This document shows positions 1 through 12,122 of a stretch of 64,000 bases of DNA, in pieces. The notes beneath the pieces were generated by a model. It worked only from the letters and a program-made list of their open reading frames with translations. It was not told the DNA's origin and made no database searches. The stretch comes from Botryococcus braunii (Eukaryota > Chlorophyta > Trebouxiophyceae): contig KV908407.1 in the NCBI GenBank assembly GCA_002005505.1, positions 220,711-284,710 on the forward strand, given 5' to 3'. The translations under genes and the position numbers were made by a program. How positions within the stretch are numbered: the stretch's first letter is position 1; each line of letters starts with the position of its first letter.

Positions 1-428
1 TGATGTCGAAGTGGGCCGGATGCCGCTCTCACGAAGAAGGACATCCGCGGATGCCTAGCTCACAAAGAAGGATATCTGTTCTAACCGTGCGCCGGACCCC
101 AATGATCATGCGCAGCATACTGAGAAAACCATTTTCCAGGTTTTTCACCGAAGACCCACAGAAGGGCTTGGGGAAAGTGTGTACACCCCAAATTTCGCAT
201 GCGTATGACGCGGTGGGGACAACACATGTTAAAACGAGCCGGATAAGGATCCCAATTGAGACCGCACAATCTAGGTTACCATTTCGCTGTTGTATTGAGG
301 ACCACGCCCCCCACATCTTCCCTCGTAAATGGCCAAACCTGCCACTGAAGAAATGACGATCCCAAGGTGGCGACACTGTGTAACCACCTTTAGGGACGCC
401 CCCTAGCATGTGCATGGTTGACTACTAG

Positions 429-1085
429 TCAATGACTAGCAAAGTGTATTGCCCCCTCAGGAAACACCATTGTGAGGCACTTACTATCTTGTACTTCCAT
501 AAGGGTCAATGCACACCATTCTGCCGCAGCCTGTAGTAGATACTGCATTTCCATCCAAGTGGTGGCCAGTAACTTGAAATCATCTGCATACCCTAGAATG
601 GGTACGTGCCGTCCATCTCGAGTTTTGGGACCCATGTTTGGACACCGTGCCTCAATAAATCGTATTAGACCATCTAAAAACACCCCGAATAAAGTGGGAC
701 TTAGAGGTGATCCCTGTGTGATGCCTGCACGAGGTTTGTTCAAATCCCCGTAAGTACCTCCTACCGATAGTGTAATGTCCGCATCCTCATAGAGTGATTT
801 GATGGCCTCTAAGAATACACCATTACTACCATGAGTATTGACCCCCACACGATGCAACGCCTCCCATAGAAGCTCTCGAGGGACCCCATCACATGCTTTT
901 GAGAGGTCTAACTTACATAATAGTTGTGGACTTTCTGGAAGTGCCCTATCAACGAAATGTTGGAGTGCAAAGAGCTGGTGCAGGGTGGAGAACCCTGGGC
1001 GAAACCCGACTTGTGCTTCACATCTGTACTTTAGACTTTCGAGGTGTTCCACAAGTCTGTCGCTGAGAAGGTGGCATCCCTCCAT
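429..1085 (-). pseudogene. LINE reverse transcriptase core fragment
   Basis: This 218-codon open stretch carries the classic non-LTR reverse transcriptase blocks in order. [17 protein letters not shown] is the entry motif, [16 protein letters not shown] holds the first catalytic aspartate, [20 protein letters not shown] is the QGSPLSP block, and [11 protein letters not shown] has the YADD catalytic pair. Reverse transcription of element RNA at a nicked target is the known role of the family. The frame is lost on both sides (stops near 1120 and near 420), so no full enzyme can be made from this copy. Confidence 0.93.
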
Positions 1086-1119
1086 AATTGTAAATGGTTG
1101 GTCGGAGATTTCCCCCCTA

Positions 1120-1665
1120 TCATGTGCCGGTTTGGGGTAAGCTACGTAGCTGGTGTATTGGTGACAATGTGGTATGGACTATGTTATCACGCGATGGTTC
1201 AACTCCTACTAAGTTCTTCATAAACGTGTCCCATGCACCATGTGAAAGCAGTGGGATTGGTAACCCTACAGGTGATCCCCGGAACAACTGCCAAAATCGA
1301 GGGGGGTTGACATAAAACATATTCAACCTTTCTTGCGACTGGGCCAATAACCAAGCACGTTTTTGAGAACGTACATATGAGTGATATTTGCGTTCCAGTA
1401 GCCGCACTTCTTCAAATTGATACCCATATTGCCGACCTGCTCTCCTCCACTCCCTTTTTAATCGTTGACATTCTTCATTAAAGATGGGCTTTCGAAATCT
1501 ACCTTGACCCTTACGCCGTACGCGCAATGGCATGCCTACCTCAATTGCAGCATTCTTCACCACTTCGGAGAGACCATCTAATGCTTGTGCCAAATTGCCT
1601 TCATCAGCCATGTGAATGCATTCATTGAACCTTGTGTTAGCTCGTTCTAAACTTTCAACATGCAC
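1120..1665 (-). pseudogene. LINE linker region between endonuclease and reverse transcriptase
   Basis: The frame is rich in basic and aromatic residues. It includes KREWRRAGRQYGYQFEEVRLLERKY split over about 25 residues, then SQKRAWLLAQSQERLNMFYVNPPRFWQLFRG. A charged helix followed by a P-x-FW-x-LF motif is typical of the segment just before the reverse transcriptase in plant and algal LINEs. It ends about 35 nt before the reverse transcriptase frame begins, in another register. The intervening sequence that should join them is shortened, so this is read as decay of one element. Confidence 0.75.
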
Positions 1666-1947
1666 AACACCGTTAGGAGGAACAAATTTGGAACAAATTT
1701 TTAAAACATAGAGACGGGAGATCGGAAGTGGACCTCACGGCTAAAGACTACCACGGAAAGGGAAGACTGTCACAGGTAATTGGAAGGCTTAGTAGACCGC
1801 AAGTAGGGAATGGGAGCCCCGTGAGGTGGGGGTTGTCTGTAAAGGGCAAAGGCGTTCAACCTGTCGGCCATCCGGCCTTGTCTCTCTCTGTACTACCCCT
1901 TTGGAAATCCACCCAAACTTGTCAGTTCTACCACAAAGTAGGGTAGA

Positions 1948-2021
<74 letters not shown>

Positions 2022-2029
2022 CGACGACG
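1948..2029. repeat. (GAT)n trinucleotide microsatellite with a short ACG tail
   Basis: About 24 uninterrupted GAT units are followed by three ACG units. The frames through it give runs of Met, Ser or Ile with no flanking coding sequence. Confidence 0.98.
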
Positions 2030-2035
2030 CACGTG

Positions 2036-2500
2036 GGTATTGCAGGGGTAAGGTGCATACATGTACATGTATACAAATGCTTACATAGACTTTCCCCCCG
2101 CGTGTGCCAGATCCTGCACACTTCACAATATTGTTTGTCATGCACACTTCACACCAACTTAATGTTTCCTCCAACATGGGCTGGGCTGGCCCCGGGACAT
2201 GTATACACGTGTACGTACTTAACCTTAGGTCTCACTATTTTGCTACAGCTGGTCGGTTTTTATCCATCCTTTCCAACCGGCATTACTCGAGTAAGATGCA
2301 TACATAAGCTTTACATAACCTTTTCCTCTGCGTGTGCCGGGTCATGCACACTTCACCACATTATTCGTCATGCACACTCACATCATTAAAGTTTCTATTG
2401 ACGCGGGCTGGGCTGATCCCGGGACGTGTCCTTAACCTAGGTCTTGGGTCTCACAATTTTGCTACAGCTGGTCGGATTTCATCCATCCTTGCAACCGGAC
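2036..2500. repeat. Two-copy tandem repeat, unit about 230 bp
   Basis: Copy one runs from about 2036 to 2280 and copy two from about 2281 to 2500. Both pass through the same landmarks in the same order: a start at GTAAGRTGCATACAT, a GCGTGTGCC(A/G)G segment, two CATGCACACT(T)CAC boxes, GGGCTGGGCTG(G/A), and an end at TTTTGCTACAGCTGGTCGG followed by a CATCCTT-CAACCGG stretch. The copies are clearly diverged and differ by several small indels. No gene is seen in them. Confidence 0.85.
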
Positions 2501-2637
2501 TTGTCTTGCTTACCCTACAGGCTGTAGTCTACAGCATCCTGCGGGTGTTGGCCATGCAAGCCGCGGGCTGGAGACCCAGTTAGGTTGCAACTCGTGCTGA
2601 GTCACGCTGGTCAGCAGGACATGTTAAGAGGACCTGA

Positions 2638-2665
2638 GGTTATGAGCTGGTTGCAGCTCATAACC
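2638..2665. repeat. Perfect 12-bp inverted repeat, 4-nt loop
   Basis: The arms GGTTATGAGCTG and CAGCTCATAACC are separated by GTTG. It is one of many short perfect palindromes in the window. A following GGAATGCTGGTATC word recurs near 2878. Confidence 0.9.
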
Positions 2666-3330
2666 TGGAATGCTGGTATCTGTAACGTACTTCCCGATAC
2701 GTCCACCCGGAGGATACGGGTCACACGTGATCTTCGACCATGAAGGGTGCATACGCCTCGGTGTGCACCTGTGTGAGGTCATTCTCACACGAGCCTTTGT
2801 GTTATAACACAACGGGTAATTAGATCTCGCATCTAGCCTTTGTCTTCGTGAATTTCCTAGATCATTACAGTATCCATGGAATGCTGGTATCATACACAAT
2901 GAGTCCGTGCTTGAGTAGGACCGGGCGCACGAGTCCGCTCAGACCTGGGGTATTCCGGATTTCCGGACCTTCAAACATTTCCGAACATTCGCATGCTCCA
3001 CGGGATATTGCATTAGTGCAATTCCCGGAGGCTATGACGATACCCATGTGTTTCCTTTGACAGCTGTGCTAGCCTTACGCGAAGTATACTAATTAAATCT
3101 GTGTTACTACACAGAAAAAACAGCACATCAAGATCTTCTTTTGCAAAAGAAGGTTAGGAATGTGCTTTCCCTGTCCAGCAGTCAGAAGCTGCAACAAATC
3201 AGTTCAACCGTCCACAATCCGCCGGGCGGCACTGAAGCCACTCCTTTAGCCCTAGGAAAATGGCCATGGCTGACGAGTGGCGAACTGCCGGAGTGCGCAC
3301 TGCTGCATGCTGGCAAATATGCAGGATTTA

Positions 3331-3460
3331 TGGTGTGCGATTAGGATAGGATTCACTCTTCATTCCAAATATCTGGCTTGCAAGCAGGATACGGATAGCT
3401 CATACCTGGGGGACTGCAAGGCAGATATGGATAGCTCATACCCAGGGGACTACAAATTCG
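3331..3460. repeat. Short insert with TGTGCGATTAGGATAGG motif, then a 37-bp tandem duplication
   Basis: A roughly 45-bp segment here (about 3329-3374) is absent from the matching place in block copies 2 and 3. It contains a motif found elsewhere in the window, in both orientations. It is followed by two tandem copies of a unit containing GGATAGCTCATACC (near 3390-3455). Confidence 0.65.
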
Positions 3461-3799
3461 AAGAATTCTTTACGCTTACTTTCACTGATTACTTACGCTC
3501 AAGCTTATAGAAAGTAAGCTTATGAACGCAAGAGGCAATCTTGCAGCACCGATCTCATGCGGTTCCGGCTTATGTCTTTGAGCAAATTCGCCAAGGCGAA
3601 AAGGCGCTCGTTTTCCACGGTGCTCAATGACCAGAGCATGTTTTCGCAAAGACACAGTGCTATTTTACTCATGAAAGCTGGAATATATGCTTTGACACTG
3701 CTGGGCCTCTCTACCAACTGGTGTCAACAATCCACCAGCAATTTCCATGTATCCACCAATAAATTCAATGTAACCTCTACCGCATACTCTCTGCCCCAC

Positions 3800-4345
3800 A
3801 TGCTCAAGACAATTAATTGTCTTGACTCCACTGAGAAAATCTCTAGTAGACAGTCCATGCGTGCAAGCGCATGCTTTGCTCCACGCGTGTCTTGACCCCT
3901 TCCAAAGAATATCTACTGGACCATCCCTGCATGCATACGCACGCTCTGCCCCACGTGTGAGTCTTGACTCCTATGAGAAAATTTCTAGTGGACAGTCCAT
4001 GCCTGCAAGCACATGCTTTGCTCCACATGCTTGTCTTGACTCTTTTCAAAGAACCTCTACTGGACCGTCCCTGCAGGCATACGTACGCTCTGTCCCACGT
4101 GCTTGTCTTGACTCCACTGAAAAAACTACAGTGGACAGTCCATGCGTGCAAGCACATGTACATGCTTGCTCCACATGCTCGTCTTGACTCCATCGAGAGA
4201 GTCTCTAGTGGACCGTCCATGCATGCATGCAAAGGGTGTGCCCCACATGCTTGTCTTGACTCCACCGAGAGAATCTCACGTGCATCTTCCATGCAAGCGA
4301 GCATATGCTCTGCTCCAAATGCTTGCCTTGAGTCAGACTTAAGTT
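3800..4345. repeat. Minisatellite, 72-bp period, about 7 copies
   Basis: The word TCTTGAC recurs at 3820, 3890, 3962, 4034, 4106, 4182 and 4254, so the period is 70-76 bp and mostly exactly 72. Because 72 is a multiple of three, several frames stay open on both strands for over 100 codons. These give repetitive Cys/His/Ala-rich products with no gene context, so I treat this as non-coding repeat. A shorter version is at 11480-11790 in block 2, and block 3 keeps only a remnant near 18670. Confidence 0.9.
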
Positions 4346-5744
4346 GAGTTTGCATTCGCCATGGCTAAGCAAGCCAATTTGGCTTTCCCATGGACACGAA
4401 CAAGCTGCTGTTCAGGGGATGCACAAACGTCCCACCAGATCAAAACCCCCACATCCAACAAACCAAGCCTTGTCCCAAAACAAAATCAGTTTTGGTTGAC
4501 CCTCCTCCAACCCCATCACAAAACCCCCCGTAACCCCCTGCAGGCACAGGAACCAATCTCTACTGGCCAGCGCAACGAGTATGCCAAGATGAGAAGCCAC
4601 ACGTCTGTCACACGCGGAAATCTCAGCACCGAGGAGACCCAATGGCAAGTCCCGGGGACCCTAAAAACACATGAATCAGGGGGTTGAAAGAGCCCCAATA
4701 TCTTTATATTTTGGGCCGGAACGAGCCGGAGAGGCCTGAAGAGGAAGGATCACCGTGCCCGGTCAAAATGCCGGCACATGTCCATATTGTACAGCTCTGT
4801 TTACTAAACTTAAGCCCTGATTACGTATTCAAACACAGTTACAATCAGGGCCTAACCAACTTTAGGTCAGCATCGAGGATATCTGACTCTGAGGTTCACC
4901 AGAGCCGCTTGAACCAAACAGAACGGGCGCCAATTGGAGCTCTCCCGTTTTATGAATCCCGTCTTCATTTTCACCATCTTTTTCACAGCATAGATTTGCA
5001 GCCACAGCACAAATCACAGATACTAAACATACACAGATACCTAAAACGCGATTCCTTCCGTGCCGTGATACAACAACGATCTCTAAGTCCTGTTGGAGGT
5101 TGGGGGGGGGGGGGGTGGGCAACAACCACCCCGGTACATCCCTTCACGTGATATGTGCTTCAAGCCCACTTGGGTGTCCCAGCCCGGGGAGGGGGTGGGG
5201 GGTAATTCACTTCACCGATCACTGGTGCCGAGATTCAGTAGCTCAGACCTCAGCCTCGTTGCAGGTGACAACCTCTGTACTTGCAAAATCAGTGATAATC
5301 AGCGGATATCGGTAATCGGCGATTATTGCAAGATCCACGACCTGATGTATATGCAATCGTGAAATCTGCAAATTGCAATCCTTCCATTTTAAACTATAAT
5401 TGTTCAAATGGGTTGGACATTCCATCACAACACACAAGGCACGGAGTCAGCCAAAGTACACTAGCTTGCAGTACAGGCGGTACATTCAGTACTGCACTAC
5501 ATGTGTAGGCCAGTCCCCCGCGCACAGGGGTCACATGGGCCAAACTGCCGAGGACTTTGCACATGTATACGCCACTGCAGCACGCCTACCAGCGCTTTGC
5601 TGCTGCTGGACAGCAAGGCCTACGTGACGGTCGAACCTCGATAAATTTAAAAACAATAATTGAATTCTTACCCCTAATTGTCCCGCCGCTAATTCCCTGC
5701 CACCGCCCCTGCTGCTGAAAATGGGGGAGGGGAGACCCAAGAAC

Positions 5745-6063
5745 AGCGTCGAGGGGGGGGGGGGGGGAAATAGAACACGACAACAGCACCAGGGACGGGG
5801 GAGGGGGCACGAGAACAGCGTCTCGTGGTGGGGGGGGGGGGGGAGGGAGGCCGAGAAGGGCGTCGGGGGAGGCGAATGAAACATACGAGCAGCGTCCGGG
5901 GGGCAGGATGGGAGGGGGGGGGGAGATAAAACCACAGGGACGGCGTCGGTAGAGGGGGAATCAAACAAAACAACGGCGTCCCCAAGGAAGGTAAGTAGGT
6001 AGGTGTGAAACATGAGAACAGCATCCTTGAGGGGCCCCGTGGGCCGCGGGGGGGGGGGGGGGG
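5745..6063. repeat. G-tract minisatellite downstream of membrane gene copy 1
   Basis: Units of roughly 35-50 bp contain GAACA-CGACAACAGCGTC, each followed by a run of 8-14 G. The array begins just past the stop codon of the minus-strand membrane gene (6092). The G tracts are on the plus strand, so the gene's own transcript would carry C tracts. Equivalent arrays lie at the same place in blocks 2 and 3. A separate 14-nt G run is at 5102-5116. Confidence 0.9.
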
Positions 6064-6091
6064 AGAAGGACAGTGTCTAAGGCGGCGGGGA

Positions 6092-7069
6092 TTATTGCAA
6101 GGCTTCGACGGCGACGGCCCATACGATGTTTGCTGAGAAGAAGACCAGAAGCACTGCAAACAGCAGCTTGTGAGTCAGGACCAAGTCCCGTAGGGGCCAG
6201 GCTTGGGCTCCCGCGGATGCGGCACGGCCATACACCGCGCTGTGAGCCTTTAGAAACGCACGGCGGCTAAGGATTTCATGCACGATGATCGCAAGACAGG
6301 CAAGGACCCAGCCCACCAGCTGCCAGAATGTCAGCAAGGCAGGGCACGACAACGGCGTGCCGTTGCGAGGCACCGTGCTGATTTGGTACCCCCAAAAAGC
6401 GGGAAGGAACACGGAGGCCTTCCGGGGAATTGAACTGATGAGCGGAGACAGAGTGACGCGATCCAGGCCCCAGAGTTCCCAACCGCACAAGGACTGGTTG
6501 CCAGCCATGCTAAGAAGAAAGGAAACTGTTGTGAAGAAGAGGTCTGGCGCTTGGCCTGCCGGGTACAGCGTGTTCCGCAGACCGATCACCGTCAGAAAGA
6601 AGTTCTCAATGGCAAAGGCGTGAACCGAGCCGCTGCGGGTGCCCGAACGCGAGCGCTGCCAGAGGCACAGCCTCTGGAAGCCGTTGGTTGACAACACGAG
6701 CACGCCTGTGTAAGCCGCATTGATTCCTCGCCAGTGCTTGGCGTACACGGGCTGCTGGGTGCAGATGAACAGAATGAGCCCGATCGTCGGCAGCACGAAC
6801 AGCAGGATGGTGATGAGGAAGCCAGGAGGGAAGTTGAGGCGCCGGAAGGAGCCGTCCGCTGCCGCATGATACACCATTTGACCTCCAGTAAGGAGAGCAA
6901 TGGGGGTGAACGCAAGAAGGTAGGCTCCGGCTTGTTTGGACAGATATCTCTGATATGCGGATTCCAGAGCTGTGGATTTGAATTCCAGAAAGGACCTGCT
7001 TAGGACGCGCTGCAAAAAGGAGGCTTCGGGTGATGCTGCTGGCGATCGCGCCTCCCCCATTTGGCTATC
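6092..7069 (-). CDS. Multi-pass membrane protein, terminal exon, copy 1
   Basis: I do not recognise the family. The conserved part is a 325-codon stretch ending in TAA at 6092. It shows about six hydrophobic segments (roughly residues 48-68, 83-103, 115-135, 177-195, 245-265 and 301-321), with a weaker one near 150-165. Motifs shared by all three copies include GGQMV-HAAA-GSF, QxVYAKHWR-INAAYT, HAF-(I/L)ENFFLTVI, SSIPRKAS and LSRRAFLKA. The frame stays open upstream to 7309, but similarity to the other copies stops at 7069, right after a TGCAG. All three copies have this site in the same phase. The likely reading is a last exon with unlocated upstream exons. It is probably an integral membrane protein, role unknown. 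Confidence 0.65.
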   Translation of the reverse strand, partial: DSQMGEARSPAASPEASFLQRVLSRSFLEFKSTALESAYQRYLSKQAGAYLLAFTPIALLTGGQMVYHAAADGSFRRLNFPPGFLITILLFVLPTIGLILFICTQQPVYAKHWRGINAAYTGVLVLSTNGFQRLCLWQRSRSGTRSGSVHAFAIENFFLTVIGLRNTLYPAGQAPDLFFTTVSFLLSMAGNQSLCGWELWGLDRVTLSPLISSIPRKASVFLPAFWGYQISTVPRNGTPLSCPALLTFWQLVGWVLACLAIIVHEILSRRAFLKAHSAVYGRAASAGAQAWPLRDLVLTHKLLFAVLLVFFSANIVWAVAVEALQ

Positions 7070-7415
7070 CTGCAACCCCCCACATCGATGGGATATCCCT
7101 TCAGCCATTGAGGCTGGTTCTGAAGGTCGGGTTCCCTTCCTTCCTTCCTTCCAATATGACATGCTTGCGGCATGCTGATGCGGTTTCCCCTCCTGCAGAA
7201 GTGCCCCCCCCCCATTTTGTGCATTCTTTTGAGAACAGCGATTGTACGACATCACACTGTGAGCGGCTCCATAAGCATGGGATCCCAGATGTGTTGTGTA
7301 AGTAAGCAATGGTGCATCACAGCACCCGCAGATGTTTTCATAGGATTGATTCGGGTTTTTGATGCCCAGACTCCCTCCCTACACCAACATCTTGTGGACA
7401 CCTCATGTCCTTAAG

Positions 7416-7517
<102 letters not shown>

Positions 7518-7761
7518 GCGCAGACACGTGCGAGCATGCACACACGCAGGCGCGCGCATGGCTCAACTCTAACCCCCCCCCCCTTTTTTAAAGGTAAATC
7601 TTGACCTTGACAACCAACTCTATCCCCAGCTGCCGTATAAATGGCCCCGAGATATCTGCTGCGGCCTCTATAACTTGTGCACTGCCACTAGTCCTGCATT
7701 GAAGATCTACTGCCTTCCCTGCCTGGCATCTTCAGTTATCTTTCCATCAGATCTGGATTAC

Positions 7762-7900
7762 CTTTGAAAGTCCCATGGCAGGGTGCTTGCTTGAAGCCCC
7801 GTCAACACTTCAAAAGCCCACTACATTGAACTCAGTGTTGAGAATCAACGTCTGCTGAGGCCTTTGTGGGTTGAGCTCTTCCATGCACTTTGTATGCTGA
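7762..7900 (-). pseudogene. Putative upstream exon of block gene, copy 1 (broken)
   Basis: On the minus strand this island matches the open segment in blocks 2 and 3 (PQRPQQ-LIL-TEF-VVGF) and ends at a GT donor in the same place (AAAG then GTAATC). In this copy the frame hits TGA directly after VVGF, and small indels follow. If it is an exon of the membrane gene, copy 1 is defective here. Confidence 0.45.
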
Positions 7901-8073
7901 CCAGGCATCTTTTTGCACAGGAAGTGTCAAGCAGTACAATGAATGACAATACAGAGGCGGTGTTCTCCAGGGCGGTCAGATTGCAGTGCAGAACACTCAT
8001 ATTTGTGCTTCGTTTTTCAGTGGACGCGCGTGCACGCATGCGCGCGTGTTTGTTGATGGTTGGGGGTGTGGGT

Positions 8074-8187
<114 letters not shown>

Positions 8188-8940
8188 AGAAAAATCGAAG
8201 TGACGTTGATACTACAATCCTTGCATCTTCTGCACCGAATGACCAGATCGGAGTAAGCAGTATGAAGTTCTAGCCCACAAAGCGACAACCACACAGTTCA
8301 GTAGATCACGTGTATCTTAAAGCGTCGAAAAAGTGTTTTAGTGCTTTCCTGTTGCTACAGAAGGAGTTAAAATACAGAAACGTACCTGCCAATAGGGTGC
8401 ATGGCCTGAGGCTGGAGAGCGGCGATAAGACGACGCTGACCCAACGACGTTAGAAGACCTGAAAAACTTCACATCTAGTGTTAGCTCCAATTTGATAAAG
8501 ATCTCTACAGGAGAAGCTCGCTGTTCAATACGAGGGCTTGTATCAGCCGCAGTGATCAGGATAACGGTCTAAGTATTTTGATGGTGAACAGGATGCGGAA
8601 CGAAAAATATGCGCACATTGCCATGATCAAGGGATCTCAGGAAACGCCTGCTGCCACAGAATTGGGTAAACTTTTAGATGCCGTCCGTCGTTATCTGCAA
8701 CGGAGAGCATGACCGTCAGAAGTACACCCGAACCGGGACTGTCAGGCGGCAACTCCGGGTTGAAACTGTATTGTGACGGAGTATACACTAACAGTTCAAA
8801 ACACAAAAATAATCAACGTGCTCGTGCAAGTTCTGGTTGTTAAAACGTAAAAGTGTTTGGATCAACCCGTCCACAGGCTACGCGCTTCCAAATGGGCCTA
8901 TTCCCTGCTCATGAGCGTCTCCCCGCAGCTGTCCTAGATA

Positions 8941-9303
8941 CCGATCGGAGAATCCCAAGATACTCCCTCTGTCCTTTCTTATCTATCTCTTGATGTTTCC
9001 AAGGTTCGGCTCTTTCTCAGGTTTCGTCTTGGTGTTCATGGCCTTCCCATTGATATGGGCCGCCGGCAGCGGCTTCCGCGTCTTGAGCGCATGTGTGATA
9101 TGTGTGGTTCCGCTGTGGGTGATGAACACCACTTTGTTTTTCACTTTCCCGCTCTTACCCCAGTGCAGGACAGTCACCCCCAGTTGTTTGCTAGTCCCTC
9201 TTGGTCTCTTCGGCAGTTCATTTGGGCAGCTTATTTGCGTGCGGCTGTATCCTTCATCTCGGATGCCTTCCAGGCCCGTGTAGACTTACGCCGGATGCGG
9301 TGA
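8941..9303 (+). mobile_element. 3' end fragment of a LINE reverse transcriptase ORF
   Basis: Frame 8941-9303 reads [19 protein letters not shown], then [23 protein letters not shown], and ends TGA at 9301-9303. The pattern RLG-HGLPI..GR, then C-x2-C..(G)DE-H...F-CP, then a helix with FI or FM is the conserved C-terminal end of plant and green algal LINE ORF2 proteins (zinc-knuckle-like; the usual cysteine in FECP is F-H-F-P here). The frame upstream has a stop at about 8935, so only the last ~120 codons remain. This fits a 5'-truncated insertion at the boundary of tandem blocks 1 and 2. The plus orientation differs from the LINE at 1-1700. Confidence 0.82.
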
Positions 9304-11479
9304 CTTGGCCGCAGCCACGTCTGTGGCCCCTCCCCCCCTTTTCCCCTTTCCCCGGTTTCGTTTACGCCGCTGCGTGTCTAGTCTTTGTTTGGCTACCTCG
9401 TGTGGCCCGCTTTTCTTTATTTCGGCTAGCGTGTGTATTGTGGACATCTTATCATGCCCTCGTGACTGGACAGATGTAACTTCTTCTGCCTTACCCTCTT
9501 CTCACTGGCGTTACGACTCGTTCTCCGTCCTGGGCGGTTCTTTTATGTCTGCCCTTCGCCGCTTAGGGTACCCCTATGTGGCTGACTGTCAGCCCCTGCA
9601 TCCCATGATATGGATACCGTTTCAGCTCAATACATATTTGTCATGGTATATCAATGTATATGGAGAGTCAAAAATATCAAAGTTCAATAGTTCGAAGGTG
9701 CCTTAACTTCAATAGTTTGCAGGGGCCTGAAATTTAGAGTCACAGGTCCGTTATAAGGGTGATAAGTGGGTGGGACAGTCATAGTTCGTTGAATAACACA
9801 CTTGCTGTGAGGGAGGTAATCATCCGATTAGTGTGCTTAAGTATAATGCGATACTTCTTCTGTACAGGTTGCAACCCTTTAGTGGGTGGGCCAACGCCAT
9901 ATGTATTGTCCCTGGATTCCAACTGTCCGAGCTTTTCGAGTGCTGTACAATTGAGGCTGTCGTTGAAGTCATCAACATACTTGTATGTCGTAACCCAACG
10001 CTGGGGTCCGCTGTGTCCTGTGGGATGTCACATGTATGACACGTGGGTTGACGTACTCCACATAATTTCAAAGCTGTAACATGTCATACAATCAGTTCAT
10101 CCGTCCACAATCCGCTTGCCAGCAGTCTCTTGTTTATCTATAGGAAAATTGCCATGGCTGAAAGAGTGGCGAACTGCTGGCAACTGGGAAGCTTCAGGAT
10201 CGTCGAGTGGCTCTCGAGTGCTGCATCGTCTGGTTTGGCCAAGGCAGACACGGAAAGCTCATCGTTGAGGCAGTGCGCAGGAGTTCTTAGGCTACGTGAT
10301 TACTTACTCTCTTGAACGCGCGGGGCAATTTTGCAGCAATGACCTCATGCGATCCGACCTTTCGTCCTTGAGCAAGTCCGCCAGGGCGAAATGGCGCTCG
10401 TTTTCTACGGTGCTGAATGACCAGAGCATGAATTTCGCAAAGACTGAGTGTTTCTTTTGTCCATAAATGCTGACACATGCTGTGACACTGCTGGGCATCT
10501 TTACCAAGTGGTGTCATCAATCCATTAATAATCAAATGTATCCGTTGGGAGAACCACTAGTGGACCGTCCATGCATATGCCGTTGGATCTGTAGAGCAGC
10601 AAAATCTTGATGCAGATTCGAACGTTCACATTTGTGATGTAAGATTACTCTAAAGAACCATAGAATAAAGCATGCATTGGATCCTCGGTTGGATGGTCTG
10701 ACTGTCAATGCAGCTATCGCGATCGGTAATCAGGAAACTCGCACAACTTGCACAACAGGATGCTTCCACGATGCAAGATTATCACAATCAAGCAGTGTGG
10801 GAAGAAATCAGTCCTCCTGTTCGTGATTTCTGCCTGAAATTAGTCCTAAAAAGAAAGTCCCCGTTAATAGCTCGCTAAACGTCCATGGATGATGTGCACA
10901 TCAGACTCATAAGCCTTATCCTTACCTTATCCTGAAGTTCACGTGGTGTCTTGAAAATTTTCACCCATACATTTGTATATACTCATGTACATTAATAGTG
11001 TAACAGAGGTTCAACGATCGGGTGAACCTCGTGACTCGTGACGGCGTTACACGTGCAGTAGCGCACCGGTGGTGTTGCTGTGCGGGCAGATATTGGATAA
11101 GATAAAGGTGTCATGATAGTCTAGGCACCCAAAGGCTTAGGGTTGGTTTTCTAGAGATCTGGGCGAGAGGTGGTGCCCCGCAATGTAAGGATTGTGGCAG
11201 TCGGGTTTTTGGACCTTTGTCGATCATTTGTCACATATATATGTATGTAATTATACAAGATGTAAGCTTAAATGTATATAATTATAATCGAGTTCATCAT
11301 GTCACCTATTTCTCTAAGCCAAGTATACTTATACCATGAGTTAATGGGAACACCATTTTTATAATTATGTACCATATAGGCTTCGGTAACATGCTGATCA
11401 AATTCTATCTTAATCCAAGTGATGTTATCTTATTTACAATCGTTGATTATCTCTTCCGTTGAAGTGCCTTGATTGACCG

Positions 11480-11790
11480 CCAATTCCAATACATGCAAGC
11501 ATATGCTTTGCTCCACATGCCTGCCTTGACTCCTTCAAACTTGAGAGATAACGTGAGAGATCCTCTCTAGTGGACAGTCCATGCATGCAGGCACATGCTT
11601 TGCTACACATGCGTGTATTAACTCCTTCCAGAGAATCTCTACTGGACAGTCCCGGCAGGCATGTATACGCTTTGCCCCACATGCTCATCTTGACCTCCAC
11701 GAACACAACAAACCTGGTGGATCCATGCATGCTAGCATATGATTTACGTAAATGTATACCCCACATGTACATACATCCTTGAAGCTATAA
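11480..11790. repeat. 72-bp minisatellite, block 2 version
   Basis: About four degenerate copies of the unit seen at 3800-4345, with shared words such as CAGTCCATGCATGCAGGCAC and CCACATGC. Confidence 0.85.
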
Positions 11791-11846
11791 TTCCAACAAC
11801 TAAAAAGCTTCTTGCGGCCCTTCACGGCCATGGCACAGGGTAGGCC

Positions 11847-11880
11847 TTAGGTACATGTCCTGGCCAGGACATGTACCTAA
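11847..11880. repeat. Perfect 34-bp palindrome
   Basis: TTAGGTACATGTCCTGG is followed at once by its reverse complement, with zero spacer. The other blocks have nothing comparable here. Confidence 0.95.
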
Positions 11881-12100
11881 GAACCTGAGATCAGTATGTA
11901 AGGGATCAGCCCTATTGCAACTCACACGCCTTGACGACAGTCGCCAAGCAAGGGGTGCACAGCTGAAATTAGCGAGGCCTGAAGATTTAAAACTCAAGAA
12001 CAAAAAAAGAAGCCAACACTTTCCTCGGCAGCACAAGCCACGGGGCCTCTGTGTGCACCTGGCCCCTAGGTTTCGTTTGATGTAGCTTTCTATTTTAAAA

Positions 12101-12122
12101 TGAGTATCAAATTTGATACTCA
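12101..12122. repeat. Perfect 22-bp palindrome
   Basis: TGAGTATCAAA is joined to its reverse complement. The aligned block 3 sequence (near 19065-19078) has only ATACTCAGAA, that is, one arm. Confidence 0.92.

Larger units (their letters stand above)
1..1700 (-). mobile_element. Decayed LINE (non-LTR retrotransposon), cut by the window edge
   Basis: Three minus-strand reading frames follow one another in the order expected for the open reading frame of a LINE: a linker segment (1665-1120), the reverse transcriptase core (1085-429) and a region after the core (415-29). The frames differ and are separated by stops, so the element is dead. The last part contains a stretch reading [13 protein letters not shown] followed by [18 protein letters not shown]. 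That matches the thumb and C-terminal region after the polymerase core in many plant and algal LINEs. The 3' end lies outside the window. No endonuclease domain is visible upstream of about 1665, so the copy looks 5'-truncated, which is usual for LINEs. Confidence 0.88.

Noticed and set aside
1826..2389. A 187-codon frame with a poly-Met run
   Set aside because: The Met run is the GAT microsatellite, and the rest crosses the two-copy tandem repeat with no conserved domain.
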